64,000 nucleotides of DNA. Origin: Deinandra increscens subsp. villosa (lineage: Eukaryota > Streptophyta > Magnoliopsida > Asterales > Asteraceae). The stretch covers positions 45,630,428 through 45,694,427 of the forward strand of contig JBCNJP010000006.1 in NCBI GenBank assembly GCA_039602395.1, given 5' to 3'. Numbering within the stretch: the first letter of the stretch is position 1; every line of letters begins with the position of its first letter. This document shows, piece after piece, positions 55,143 to 64,000 of this stretch. The notes under the pieces were generated by a model. It saw only the letters and a list, made by a program, of their open reading frames with translations. It was not told where the DNA came from and did not search any database. The translations under genes were made by a program, and so were the position numbers.

Positions 55143-55376
55143 TGTTAGAACATGTTAGAGTGTTTGATGCTAGGTCTAGGCGTTTTGAATTGTATTGACT
55201 GTTCATTTCAGTTGGTACGCCATTGGTACGTCCGTAGAACACCTTGGTACGTTGCTGGTACGCAAGGCAATCTCCTTTAGTGTTATGGTCCGTTCGAATT
55301 GATACGTAGGACAATCTTCTTAGGTGGTACGTGACAGTTACTCAATGGCACGCAGACGGTTACGCTGTACCAATCT
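55143..55376 (+). mobile_element. 5' LTR of Sirevirus D, truncated
   Basis: Starts TGTTAGAACATGTTAGAG, then GATGCTAGGTCTAGGC, as in the LTR of element A, followed by many GGTACG/GGTCCG motifs (U3). It is cut at 55376 by a Tekay-like LTR. Element D's leader and gag start resume near 58190-58360. Confidence 0.8.
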
Positions 55377-56206
55377 TGTCACACCCCAAATTAACCACTA
55401 ACGGAATTTATACCGTTAAGGGGCGCGAGCGAACCAGGACCACAACCATTAGTTACAAATACTAAACGAATCGGAGTAAAGTTCAAACGTTTATCACAAA
55501 ACAGTTTAAAAGTTTGCAGCGGAAAGAAAAACATGAGTATCTTAGCACTAACCACGTGCTTTAATTACAAAACATAAATTGTAGTTCAATTCCCAAATTT
55601 AAGTTCAAAACGAAATAAGTAACTTCGGGTGCCATGCCAACCTCCGGTGGATACTCCTCAGCGATCTGCAAAATTGAAAACCACACAAGTGTCAACCTAA
55701 CGGTTGGTGAGTTCACAGTGGGCATGTCATGCAGCGGCCCTGTCTCGTAAGCGTATGTACCAACATATAAGTAAGTAATAGTTTTGCAAAACAATTGCCA
55801 AGTGTTGAATTATCGAATATGCACTAGTTAAGTAAAGATTAAAGCGGTCAACCGATATCGCGGGTAGCTAATCCGGTTTCCATGCACTAAGGAAGTTCGT
55901 ACCAAAGCTGACGTAACAGAGTTCGGCATTTGCCGATGGTTTGTGCCTCCAGCTGTGTTCCTCATGGGACCCACAACCAAAATAGGCTGATATTGAACTC
56001 CGTTCGGCCTCCAGCCGGTTGGTTACACATTTTTGTACCGCGGAGCAGGGTTTGTCAAACCCTCAGTAGATCTACCCAACATCCCCTCGCTTCGCAAATG
56101 AATGGTACTAAATTGTTGAGGACTTTTAAGTTTTAAGGCATCCTTAGAAATCATGTGATATCATTTGGTTTAGACTTTAACCTACACTAGTCATATTAAA
56201 ACCGTT

Positions 56207-56335
56207 TTATTCTGGATTTCATTTGAAACCCTAAAAAGAGTTTAAGTGTCAAAATGGTTGTTCCGGATTTCATTCGAAATCCCGAATGAGTTTAAGTATT
56301 AAATAGTTGGTTGCGGATTTCATTTGAAACCCCAA
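56207..56335. repeat. three GGATTTCATTTGAAACC repeats in the Tekay-like LTR
   Basis: Three copies at about 55-60-bp spacing, each also an inverted repeat (GGATTTC...GAAATCC in the middle copy), followed by GAGTTTAAGT. Confidence 0.75.
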
Positions 56336-56774
56336 GGATGGACAGTTGCAAGTGCTTCCCATAAAAACACTCCGACTTCCATAACAGATATCCCATTTGG
56401 CAATACCTCAAAATGTCAGCGTTGTTTTCCGTTAAGTAAATTCGTTGTGACCCAAACAGGCTCACAATTGAAGGGTTAGTGAAACTCACCTTAGGTTGCT
56501 CGGCTTACACTTCAAATAATCCAATTATGATTGCTAACGAAGACCTAATAATCACATTAAGGTCTTAGGTGTTAGGTTGTGTCTAAACTTTAACTACGTC
56601 ACTATGGCCCATAACATAGCACGTTGGAACTACGACTCGACATACCGACACACGACACCGATGGTTGATCATAAACGAGGGTTCACATTACTCAGAAATC
56701 AAAGCATGTTTCATTATTGCATAATCATGTAAGTCATGGCATAACATTCAAATAAGTTGCACAAGTTTGGGTTT

Positions 56775-57150
56775 TGGTCTAGCCACAGTTTCGCTACACA
56801 GTTTCGCTATGTGCACGGGAAGCACTTTCGCTAGGGAATACCCGATGACACAGTTTCGCTAGCTAGATTCGCTCGAAACTGGTTTGAACTTTCGTTCATA
56901 TAAGGCACAGTTTCGCTAGATAGTTTCGCTCGAAACTGATGACACAGTTTCGCTATCTAGTTTCGCATCGAAACTGATTTGAACTTTCGTTCAAGAGTCT
57001 ATGGTTGTTTCGCTCGGTAGTTTCGTTCGAGCAATACACTTAGTTTCACCGGGGACACTATAGTTTCGCTGTATAGTGTCGCTGGATGAATATTCAAACA
57101 GTTTGCGATACTACAGTTTCGCCTAACGAATCTGTCAGTTTCGCTGGTCG
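56775..57150. repeat. CAGTTTCGCT motif cluster in the Tekay-like LTR
   Basis: More than ten copies of CAGTTTCGCT or close variants (TAGTTTCGCT, ACTTTCGCT) in about 370 bp, some next to the inverse CGAAACTG. Irregular spacing. Confidence 0.85.
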
Positions 57151-58189
57151 CAGAAAACTCGTAAATTCGACGAAAAATCATTCTGATGGCTTCCATATTT
57201 CATATAATTCAGTATCTAGCATGCATAAACATTTACCAACATTAAACAAGCAATTTTAACACCTTAAACATGAATTTTCATCATCAAATCTCCGAGAACA
57301 CTTTTTAAGCATAAAATGACCTAACTAGCATGGATCTTCATTATGGCATGATTTCACACGTAAAGTTTCAGTCTTTATGCTAGATCTAACATTCGTAAGC
57401 ATCATATCAGAAGATCAAACGATTTCATGAAGATTTGGTCATGCTTTTTAAGAAAACACATAGAAATGCAAGGAAAAATAGTTTTGGGGACTCACGGTTT
57501 GATTTCCGGGCTCGATGGATGATCTTCAAGGCTGAGATCACGGTGATTCACAGCTGGTCTTGGCTGATCTGCAATGGTCCAACGAGAGAGAGAGAGAAAG
57601 GGAGTGTGTGTGTGTGTTTTATGTGATGTAAGGATTAAATAGAGATTAGGGTTTTATTTCCCTTAAATACTAAAGCCTCCATTGGGCTTATCATTCGGAT
57701 TTGGGCCCCAAATGATTAGTCCATCATTAGCCCATGATTAAAATAAATGCATACATTCTAATTACTCGATTAATCACATAAATACACAATTAAATAATAT
57801 GTCATGCTAATAATAATAAGTACGTGAATACATAATTAAGCAATTAAACAAATAGTCATGCTTTTTGATAATAATCATGTGTTTAAATCACGTTGCACAT
57901 AATTCAATAAATAAATAAACACATAACACATATGGACGGGTTCGGTGATTAACCAAAGGTCGTGGACGTATTCGGCCTAGTTAAGCATTAGTTACCTAGT
58001 TAATTCTTATAACGTAACTAATGGAGATTGTCTAACGGAAGTTAACCTTGGAATTCTCGGGTGTCACATCATCCCCTTGTAAATGGAATTTTCGTCCCGA
58101 AAATTATTCTTGCGTCGTAGCGTTCGCAGCCTCGGCTGTCGTTGTTGCTGTCGTTGCTGGGGAAAGAAAGCAAAAGTTTTAGGGTCGCC

Positions 58190-58359
58190 ACAAGTCAGGT
58201 ACGCTACTCAGTTTGGTACGCGAAGTATTCTGGTCCGTATGTGGTATGCCTGAGTTTCTGGTACGTCGGTGGTACGGGTATTTGAATTGGTACGCTGAAG
58301 TTGATTTGGTACGGAAATCGATCATCTGGTACGCTTAGTCAGTTTTTGAGATAATCATC
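58190..58359 (+). promoter_or_regulatory. leader of Sirevirus D with GGTACG cluster
   Basis: About ten GGTACG/GGTCCG motifs in 150 bp immediately upstream of gag, like the leader of element B. The primer site and the rest of the LTR are missing. Confidence 0.7.
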
Positions 58360-58546
58360 ATGGATCCGTTTCAAGCATTTGCTGTGATGTCAACAACCGT
58401 TCAAGCTCTACTGAACTACGATAACGAGATTGGAACCACGAACAAGGTTCCTAAGCTGATGAAGTTCGAGGATTTTCACAATTGGAAGACTCCTTATGAA
58501 TCATATATTGGTGTTACCGATCTTACAGTTTGGACTCCTATGTTGG
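58360..58546 (+). pseudogene. Sirevirus D gag, N-terminal fragment
   Basis: MDPFQAFAVMSTTVQALLNY through NWKTPYESYIG; about 62 residues clearly like element B gag (MSDFQAFAVM...NWKQRFSAYIS). At about 58546 the frame passes without a stop into LINE ORF1 sequence, forming a chimeric ORF to 58692. Confidence 0.75.
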
Positions 58547-59940
58547 ATGTTGGTAAACCCATAACACTGGATAGTATTACAGCTGAAAAGTGTAGAAAGA
58601 AGGAAAATGCCAGTTTTGCTAAAATTTTGATTGAGGTACCTGTTTATGAGACTCCTCCTGGGTTTGTCAAAATTTTTTATCCTGTTAATTAGCAAGGGGT
58701 CCAAAAAAGCATTGATATTAGCATAGAATTTTCAAAACTGCGAATCAGTTGTCATCACTGTCTGGTATATTATCATTCTTATAAGAATTGTATGAACAGA
58801 ATGCTTACTGAGGATGAAGTTTTGGAGAGCGAAAAGGCTGCTGGGAAAATTGATGGTGCTAAGGATCCTACTAACATTGAAGCTGCATCTAATCTGTCTG
58901 GTAGTAATGTTGACACTGTCAAAGAGGCAAATGACCCTGCTGATTTTAAGGGTCCTCCAGTTCAGGCTCCTGATGTGACACCTGAAGTTACTAGGTCTGT
59001 AACATCTAATGAGACCCTGAATTTGAAACTTGCTGGGGAAAATAAAGATTCAAGAAATAATAGTAATGCAAGGAATCCGGTTATTGATGCTGATGGATTC
59101 TAACTGGTGGAAAACAGAAGATATTTAGATTATAGGCAGGCTGCATTGAGGAATTCTGAGGTAAAGAAGGGTAGTGGGAATAAGGGACCTGCAGTTAATG
59201 GTTCCTTCAGTTCATCTATGAAGGGTAATCAGCAGGAAAGTCAGACTTTGAATAATAAGCAGGTTACTGGTAGGAAAGCTCTTGTAGTTCATCAATAGGT
59301 TCAGGAAAATGTTGGTGTTGTTAATAAGGATGGGAATCAGAATGTTGCTAGTAAGGGGGTTGTAATGAGGAGAAGAAACAGGTTCTAAATGTTGGTAACA
59401 AGGGTATTCAGGGGAATGATAAAGCTGGTAAGAGTGGAAGGTCACAAGGTGATAATAACCTTCAAGGTAGGGTGTATGTTCCTAAGGGGCAGCAGTATAG
59501 CAAGAAGCCTATTCCTCCTGACAAATCTGATCCTTTGAAAGTTTCTAACTCTTTTAATGTTTTGGAGGATATAACTATTGATATTACAAATGCTACCCAT
59601 AGCAGTTCTATTCTTCAGCCAAATGAGGGATTTATTCCTGTTAATAAGTCCAAAATTCTTACTACTGCCTTGCAGAGTTACTACAAGAGTTTGTCTAAGG
59701 AGGAGAAAGATGATGTTGTTGTGTATGTGACTAACAAGATGGTTCCTCCTTTTGAAAGAAGGAGTGCATGGAGTTTTGCACAAAGAAAGCTATTCATGAT
59801 GTTATGTAATAAGAATGGTTTTGAAGCTGGTATGTAATGTATATTGGAGGATGAGAGGAATGTTGAAGAAGTATGTGAGATGCAGGATTATTTAAATGAG
59901 ACTGATGAGGATCAGGAGAATGACATGAAGGTATCTGGGT
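58547..59940 (+). pseudogene. LINE (L1-type) ORF1, 5'-truncated
   Basis: Starts within a DUF4283-like domain (GKPITLDSITAEKC, ASFAKILIEVP), then a CCHC knuckle CHHCLVYYHSYKNC (about 58752-58793), then a polar linker (DADGF*LVENRRY) and C-terminal NSFNVLEDI. Stops at 58690, 59101, 59296, 59385 and 59835 break it. In plant L1 elements this protein binds the element RNA. ORF2 starts just downstream. Confidence 0.75.
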
Positions 59941-59959
59941 CTCAGACTCAACTTTTGAT

Positions 59960-60205
59960 ATGAAGGTCCTAGCTTGGAATGTGAGGGGCTTGAACAATCT
60001 TGATAGGATTGTTTTAGTCAAAAGAGTTTTGAGAGAGAATGGTATATGGGTTTGTGGTTTTTTGGAATCCAGGTTGGGGGCTGATAAAATTGAGGCTGTT
60101 ACCAAGAAAGTTAATAACAATTGGAGATGGATTTCTAATTTGGTCTGCTGTAGGGATTGGGCTAGAGTTGTTGTGGGTTGGGAATGCTCCAAAGCTGATG
60201 ACCAA
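59960..60205 (+). pseudogene. LINE ORF2, start of endonuclease domain
   Basis: MKVLAWNVRGLNNLDRIVLV and WVCGFLESRLGADKI correspond to the N-terminus of the apurinic-type endonuclease of L1 ORF2 (WNVRG, LxExR-like LESR). The match stops at about 60205, where tandem repeats begin; RT is absent. Confidence 0.8.
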
Positions 60206-62315
60206 AAACGTGTGTTTAGGGGCAATAAGGGTCAGTTGGAACCAATGAGTCACAATAAGGTGTGTATATAACCAATAAGTTGTATTTAGGACCAATGATA
60301 ACCCAATAAGGTGTGTATATAACCAATACGTTGTGTTTAGGACCAATGATGGCCAATAAGTTGTGTTTAGGACCAATGATGGCCCAATAAGGTGTGTATA
60401 TAACTAATAGGTCCAAAAAGATGTGTTCAGAGGCAACAAGGGTCAGTTGGAACCAATGAGTCCCAATAAGGTGTGTATATAACTAATAAGTTGTGTTTAG
60501 GACCAATGATGGCCCAATAAGGTATGTATATAACCAATAGGACCAAAAAGGTGTGTTTAGGGGCAACAAGGGTCAGTTGGGACCAATGAGTCCCAATAAA
60601 GTGTATATAACCAATAAGTTGTGTTTAGGACCAATGATGGCCTAATAAGGCGTGTATATAACCAATAGGACCGAAAAGGTGTGTTTAGGGGAAAGAAGGG
60701 TCAGTTGGGACCAATGAGTCCCAATAAGGTGTGTATATAACACGTAAGTTGTGTTTAGGACGAATGATGGCCCAATAAGGTGTGTATATAACTAATAGGT
60801 CCAAAAAGGTGTGTATATAACCAATAAGTTGTATTTAAGACCAAAGATGGCCAATAAGGTGTGTATATAACCAATATGACCAAAAAGGTGTGTTTAGGGG
60901 CAACAAGGGTCAGTTGGGACCAATGAGTCCCAATAAGGTGTGTAAATAACCAATAAGTTGTATTTAGGACCAATGATGGCCCAATAAGGAGTGTATATAA
61001 CCAATAGGTTGTGTTTAGGACCAATGATGGCCAATAAGTTATGTTTAGGACCAATGATGGCCCAATAAGGTGTATATATAACTATAGGTCCAAAAAGGTG
61101 TGTTTAGAGGTAACAAGGGTCAGTTGGGACCAATGAGTCCCAATAAGGTGTGTATATAACCAATAAGTTGTATTTAGGACCAATGATGGCCCAATAAGGT
61201 GTGTATATAACCAATATGACCAAAAAGGTGTGTTTAGGGGCAACAAGGGTCAGTTGGGACCAATGAGTCCCAATAAGGTGGGTATATAACCAATAAGTTG
61301 TACTTAGGACCAATGATGGCCCAATAAGGTGTGTATATAACCAATATGACCAAAAAGGTGTGTTTAGGGGCAACAAGGGTCAGTTGGGACCAATGAGTCA
61401 CAATAAGGTGTGTATATAACCAATAAGTTGTATTTAGGACCACTGATAGCCCAATAAGGTGTGTATATAACCAATAGGTTGTGTTTAGGACCAATGATGG
61501 CAAATAAGTTGTGTTTAGGACCAATGATGGCCTAATAAGGTGTGTATATAATTAATAGGTCCAAAAAGGTGTGTTTAGAGGCAACAAGGGTCAGTTGGTT
61601 CTAATGAGTCCCAATAAGGTGTGTATATAACCAATAAGTTGTGTTTAGGACTAATGATGACCCAATAAGGTGTGTATATAACCAATAGGACCAAAAAGGT
61701 GTGTTTAGGGGCAACAAGGGTTAATTGGGACAAATGAGTCGCAATAAGGTGTGTATATAACCAATAAGTTGTATTTAGGACCAATGATCGCCCAATAAGG
61801 TGTGTATATAACCAATAGGTTGTGTTTAGGACCAATGATGGCCAATAAGTTGTGTTTAGGACCAATGATTGCCCAATAAGGTGTGTATATAACCAATAGG
61901 ACCAAAAAGGTATGTTTATAGGCAACAAGAGTTAGTTGGAACCAATGAGTCCCAATAAGGTGTGTATATAACCAATAAGTTGTGTTTAGGACCAATGATG
62001 GCCCAATAAGGTGTGTATATAACCAATAGGACCAAAAAGGTGTGTTTAGGGGCAACAAGGGTTAATTGGGACAAATGAGTCGCAATAAGGTGTGTATATA
62101 ACCAATAAGTTGTGTTTAGGACCAATGATAGCCAATAAGTTGTGTTTAGGACCAATAATAGCCCAATAAGGTGTGTTTAGTGGCAACGAGGGTCAGTTGG
62201 GACCAATGAGTCTCAATAAGGTGTATATATAACCAATAAGTTGTGCATAGGACCAATAAGGTGTGTTTAGGGGCAACGGGGGTCAGTTGGGACCAATGTG
62301 TCCCAATAAGTTGTA
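60206..62315. repeat. 130/210-bp satellite array
   Basis: The anchor GGGTCAGTTGG (or variants) recurs at about 60229, 60439, 60569, 60698, 60907, 61117, 61247, 61377, 61588, 61718, 61929, 62059, 62189 and 62279: spacings of about 130 or 210 bp, with a final 90. Units are built of sub-repeats such as CCAATAAGGTGTGTATATAA and TTAGGACCAATGATGGCC; the longer unit carries about 80 bp more of them. Minus-strand open frames through the array encode only repeat peptide. Confidence 0.9.
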
Positions 62316-62370
62316 TACGATAATGTATATATTACAACACATTGAAAGATATATATATATACATATATAT

Positions 62371-63486
62371 AGGGGAAGGATCAAATAAAAACAAGATGTT
62401 ATTGCGAAAACACGAAAACAAATATTAAAACCTCTATAACTTCCTCATACGTTAATAGTTTTTTTAAAAATTTGCACCAAAAGTCTTAAAATTATGTCAC
62501 CTTTAATTCTGGGAAAAAAAATTAAACATATAAAATTTCGTGATTTTTTTTATTATTGCACATGTGCAATAATACGTATTAATTATATTACACATGTGCA
62601 ATATTAACAAAAAAACATTAAATTTTTTTTAAATTTTTTCAACAATTAAAGATAACAGAATTATAAGATCTATGGTATAATTTTTTATCAAAAATATTAA
62701 CGTATGAAAAAATTATAGAGGTTTTAATATTATTGCACATGTGCAATAATAATTTTTTATTGCACATGTGCAATAATAATTTTTTTTTAAAAACGTAGAA
62801 TTTTTTTTAATTTTCTCTAGAATTAAAGATAAAAGAATTATAAGATTTAGGAAAATTGGATTTTAATAATCCAAGTTATTACCAATTGGCCAATATTAAT
62901 TCCAATTTCAAAATTGGCCTACATTAATCCCAATTATTAAGGTGTTGGATTTCATTGGACCCCCGTTAAGTTTTCCTTAACTCCGTTAGTTTTTTGCTGA
63001 CGTGGCACTGATTAATAAAAGCCACGTGGCTGCCACGTCAGCAAAAAACTAACGGAGTTAAGGAAAACTTAACAGGGGCCCAATGAAATCCAACACCTTA
63101 ATAATTGGAATTAATGTAGGCCAATTTTGAAATTGGGATTAATATTGGCCAATTGGTAATAACTTGGATTATTAAAATCCAATTTTCCTAAGATTTATAG
63201 TGCAATTTTTTATAAAAATTTTTAACATATGAAAAAGTTATAAAGGTTTTAATATTATTGCATATGTGCAATAATAATAATAAAAAAATTATTGCACCTG
63301 TGCAATAATAATTTTTAAAAAAATTTTGATTTTTTTTATAATTTTTTTCCAGAAATAAAGTTAACATAATTTTAAGGATTTTGGTGCAATTTTTTTTAAA
63401 AATATTAATGTATGAAAAAGTTATAAAGGTTTTAATATTTGTTTTCGTGTTTTCGCAATAAAAGTTGTTTTCACATGATCCTTACC

Positions 63487-63489
<3 letters not shown>
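62371..63489. mobile_element. TA-flanked foldback element M6 (about 1.1 kb)
   Basis: The left GGGGAAGGATCAAATAAAAA and the reverse complement of the right end (GGGGTAAGGATCATGTGAAA) are related. Inner arms pair through CGAAAACA and CTCTATAACTTC. The interior carries TTGCACATGTGCAA palindromes and a nested MITE. Flanked by (TA)n at 62348-62370 and 63489-63546. Noncoding. Confidence 0.8.
62850..63188. mobile_element. 339-bp foldback MITE, MULE-type target duplication
   Basis: Near-perfect inverted arms of about 155 bp, starting GGAAAATTGGATTTTAAT, around a small loop near TGACGTGGCA/GCCACGTGGC. Flanked by the 9-bp direct repeat TAAGATTTA at 62841-62849 and 63189-63197. A 9-bp duplication is typical of Mutator-like elements. 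Inserted into M6. Confidence 0.9.
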
Positions 63490-63546
<57 letters not shown>

Positions 63547-63550
<4 letters not shown>

Positions 63551-64000
63551 GAAGGATCCTATGAAAACCCTTTATTTTGTGAAAACGTGAAAACCACTTT
63601 AAAACCTACATAACTTCTTTATACGTTAATGTTTATTCATGAAATTTGCGCCAAATGTCTTAGAATTACGTTATCTATAACTCTGGAAAACAATATTTAA
63701 AAAAAAAACGTAAAAAAAAAATGTTTTTTTTTTTCCGTTTTTGGTACACATGTGTACCATCATCACTACTACTACACAAAAACGAATTATAAAGTATAAA
63801 AACACTCCTTATGTTAAAAATATATTAAAAACATACTAAAAACAATAAAACATTTATGTTACGAATGATAATTAAACATAGTACACATGTGTAGCAATAC
63901 TTAAAAAATCATAAAATGTTATTTTTTTCTTTAGATATAAAGATAATAAAACTATAATAATTAGGGTGCAATTTTCTTTTAAAACTATTTGTAACTCATA
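63547..64000. mobile_element. TA-flanked element M7, left part
   Basis: Begins GGGGAAGGATCCTATGAAAA after (TA)n, related to M6 (CTACATAACTTC, ATACGTTAATG). It carries GGTACACATGTGTACC in place of the M6 palindrome. It runs off the window. Confidence 0.75.

Larger units (their letters stand above)
55377..58068 (-). mobile_element. Tekay/del-like gypsy LTR (about 2.7 kb)
   Basis: Plus-strand ends TGTCACACCCC and GGGTGTCACA; on the minus strand it starts TGTGACACCC and ends GGGGTGTGACA. It is preceded (58069-58110, minus) by TTTCGGGACGAAAATTCC and AAGGGGATGA, the pol end and polypurine tract typical of Tekay chromoviruses in plants. Long LTRs fit that lineage. Only about 120 bp of interior remain, so this is a 3' LTR of a truncated element. 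Confidence 0.75.

Noticed and set aside
60014..62155. Minus-strand open frames of 65-117 codons across the satellite
   Set aside because: They read only the repeat unit (peptides such as VLNTTYWLYTHLIG) and exist because the unit has no stop in that frame; no independent coding signal.
60206..62315. Regularly spaced repeats as a possible CRISPR array
   Set aside because: Units of 130/210 bp are repeated throughout with no unique spacers, in a plant genome.

Overview
The window looks like gene-poor, repeat-dense chromatin of a flowering plant. I infer a eudicot, possibly Asteraceae, from the Sirevirus, Athila and Tekay types present, but I cannot confirm this without a search. I found no intact host gene, rRNA, tRNA or CRISPR. 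Nearly everything belongs to transposable elements nested in one another, most of them broken. The only long intact reading frames are the gag and gag-protease frames of a tandem Athila-like element at 28-43 kb.

Layout. (1) 1-10.3 kb, minus strand: the tail of one Sirevirus-type extra ORF, then Sirevirus A (3' LTR at 2351-2708, a broken extra ORF at 2.8-5.85 kb, a long noncoding spacer, and RNase H/RT). A clean 650-bp solo LTR interrupts the RT gene. (2) 10.3-14.4 kb: AT-rich sequence with no recognisable gene. (3) 14.4-20.3 kb, minus strand: a Helitron carrying spliced pieces of a TOPLESS-related WD40 gene and other unassigned exon-like pieces. (4) 20.3-24.3 kb: a chain of foldback elements and one mini-Helitron, each separated by a (TA)n tract. 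(5) 24.3-48.9 kb: the fifth TA-flanked element, split by copia element C (plus strand), which is itself split by an Athila-like complex of three LTRs and two gag-protease interiors. (6) 48.9-55.1 kb: Sirevirus B (minus strand; gag but no pol), whose 5' LTR is invaded by Sirevirus D (plus strand), which is in turn invaded by a Tekay-like LTR. (7) 58.5-60.2 kb: a LINE fragment running into a 2.1-kb satellite (60.2-62.3 kb). (8) 62.4-64 kb: two more TA-flanked foldback elements, one carrying a 339-bp MULE-type MITE.

The most interesting signal is a family of about 60-nt hairpins in the noncoding region downstream of the Sirevirus RNase H gene. There are three in element A and three in element B. 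Each has a conserved core and a different but self-complementary outer stem, with paired base changes between A and B. A related core occurs in sense orientation in element C on the other strand. This looks like an undescribed structured RNA (or ssDNA) motif of these retrotransposons. Second is the Athila-like complex, which lacks RT and integrase. It shows LTR-interior-LTR-interior-LTR structure, intact gag, and a set of GGCGTATCGCC palindromes in U3 and again downstream of the protease ORF.

All assignments come from reading the sequence and from family knowledge; no alignment or database search was run.
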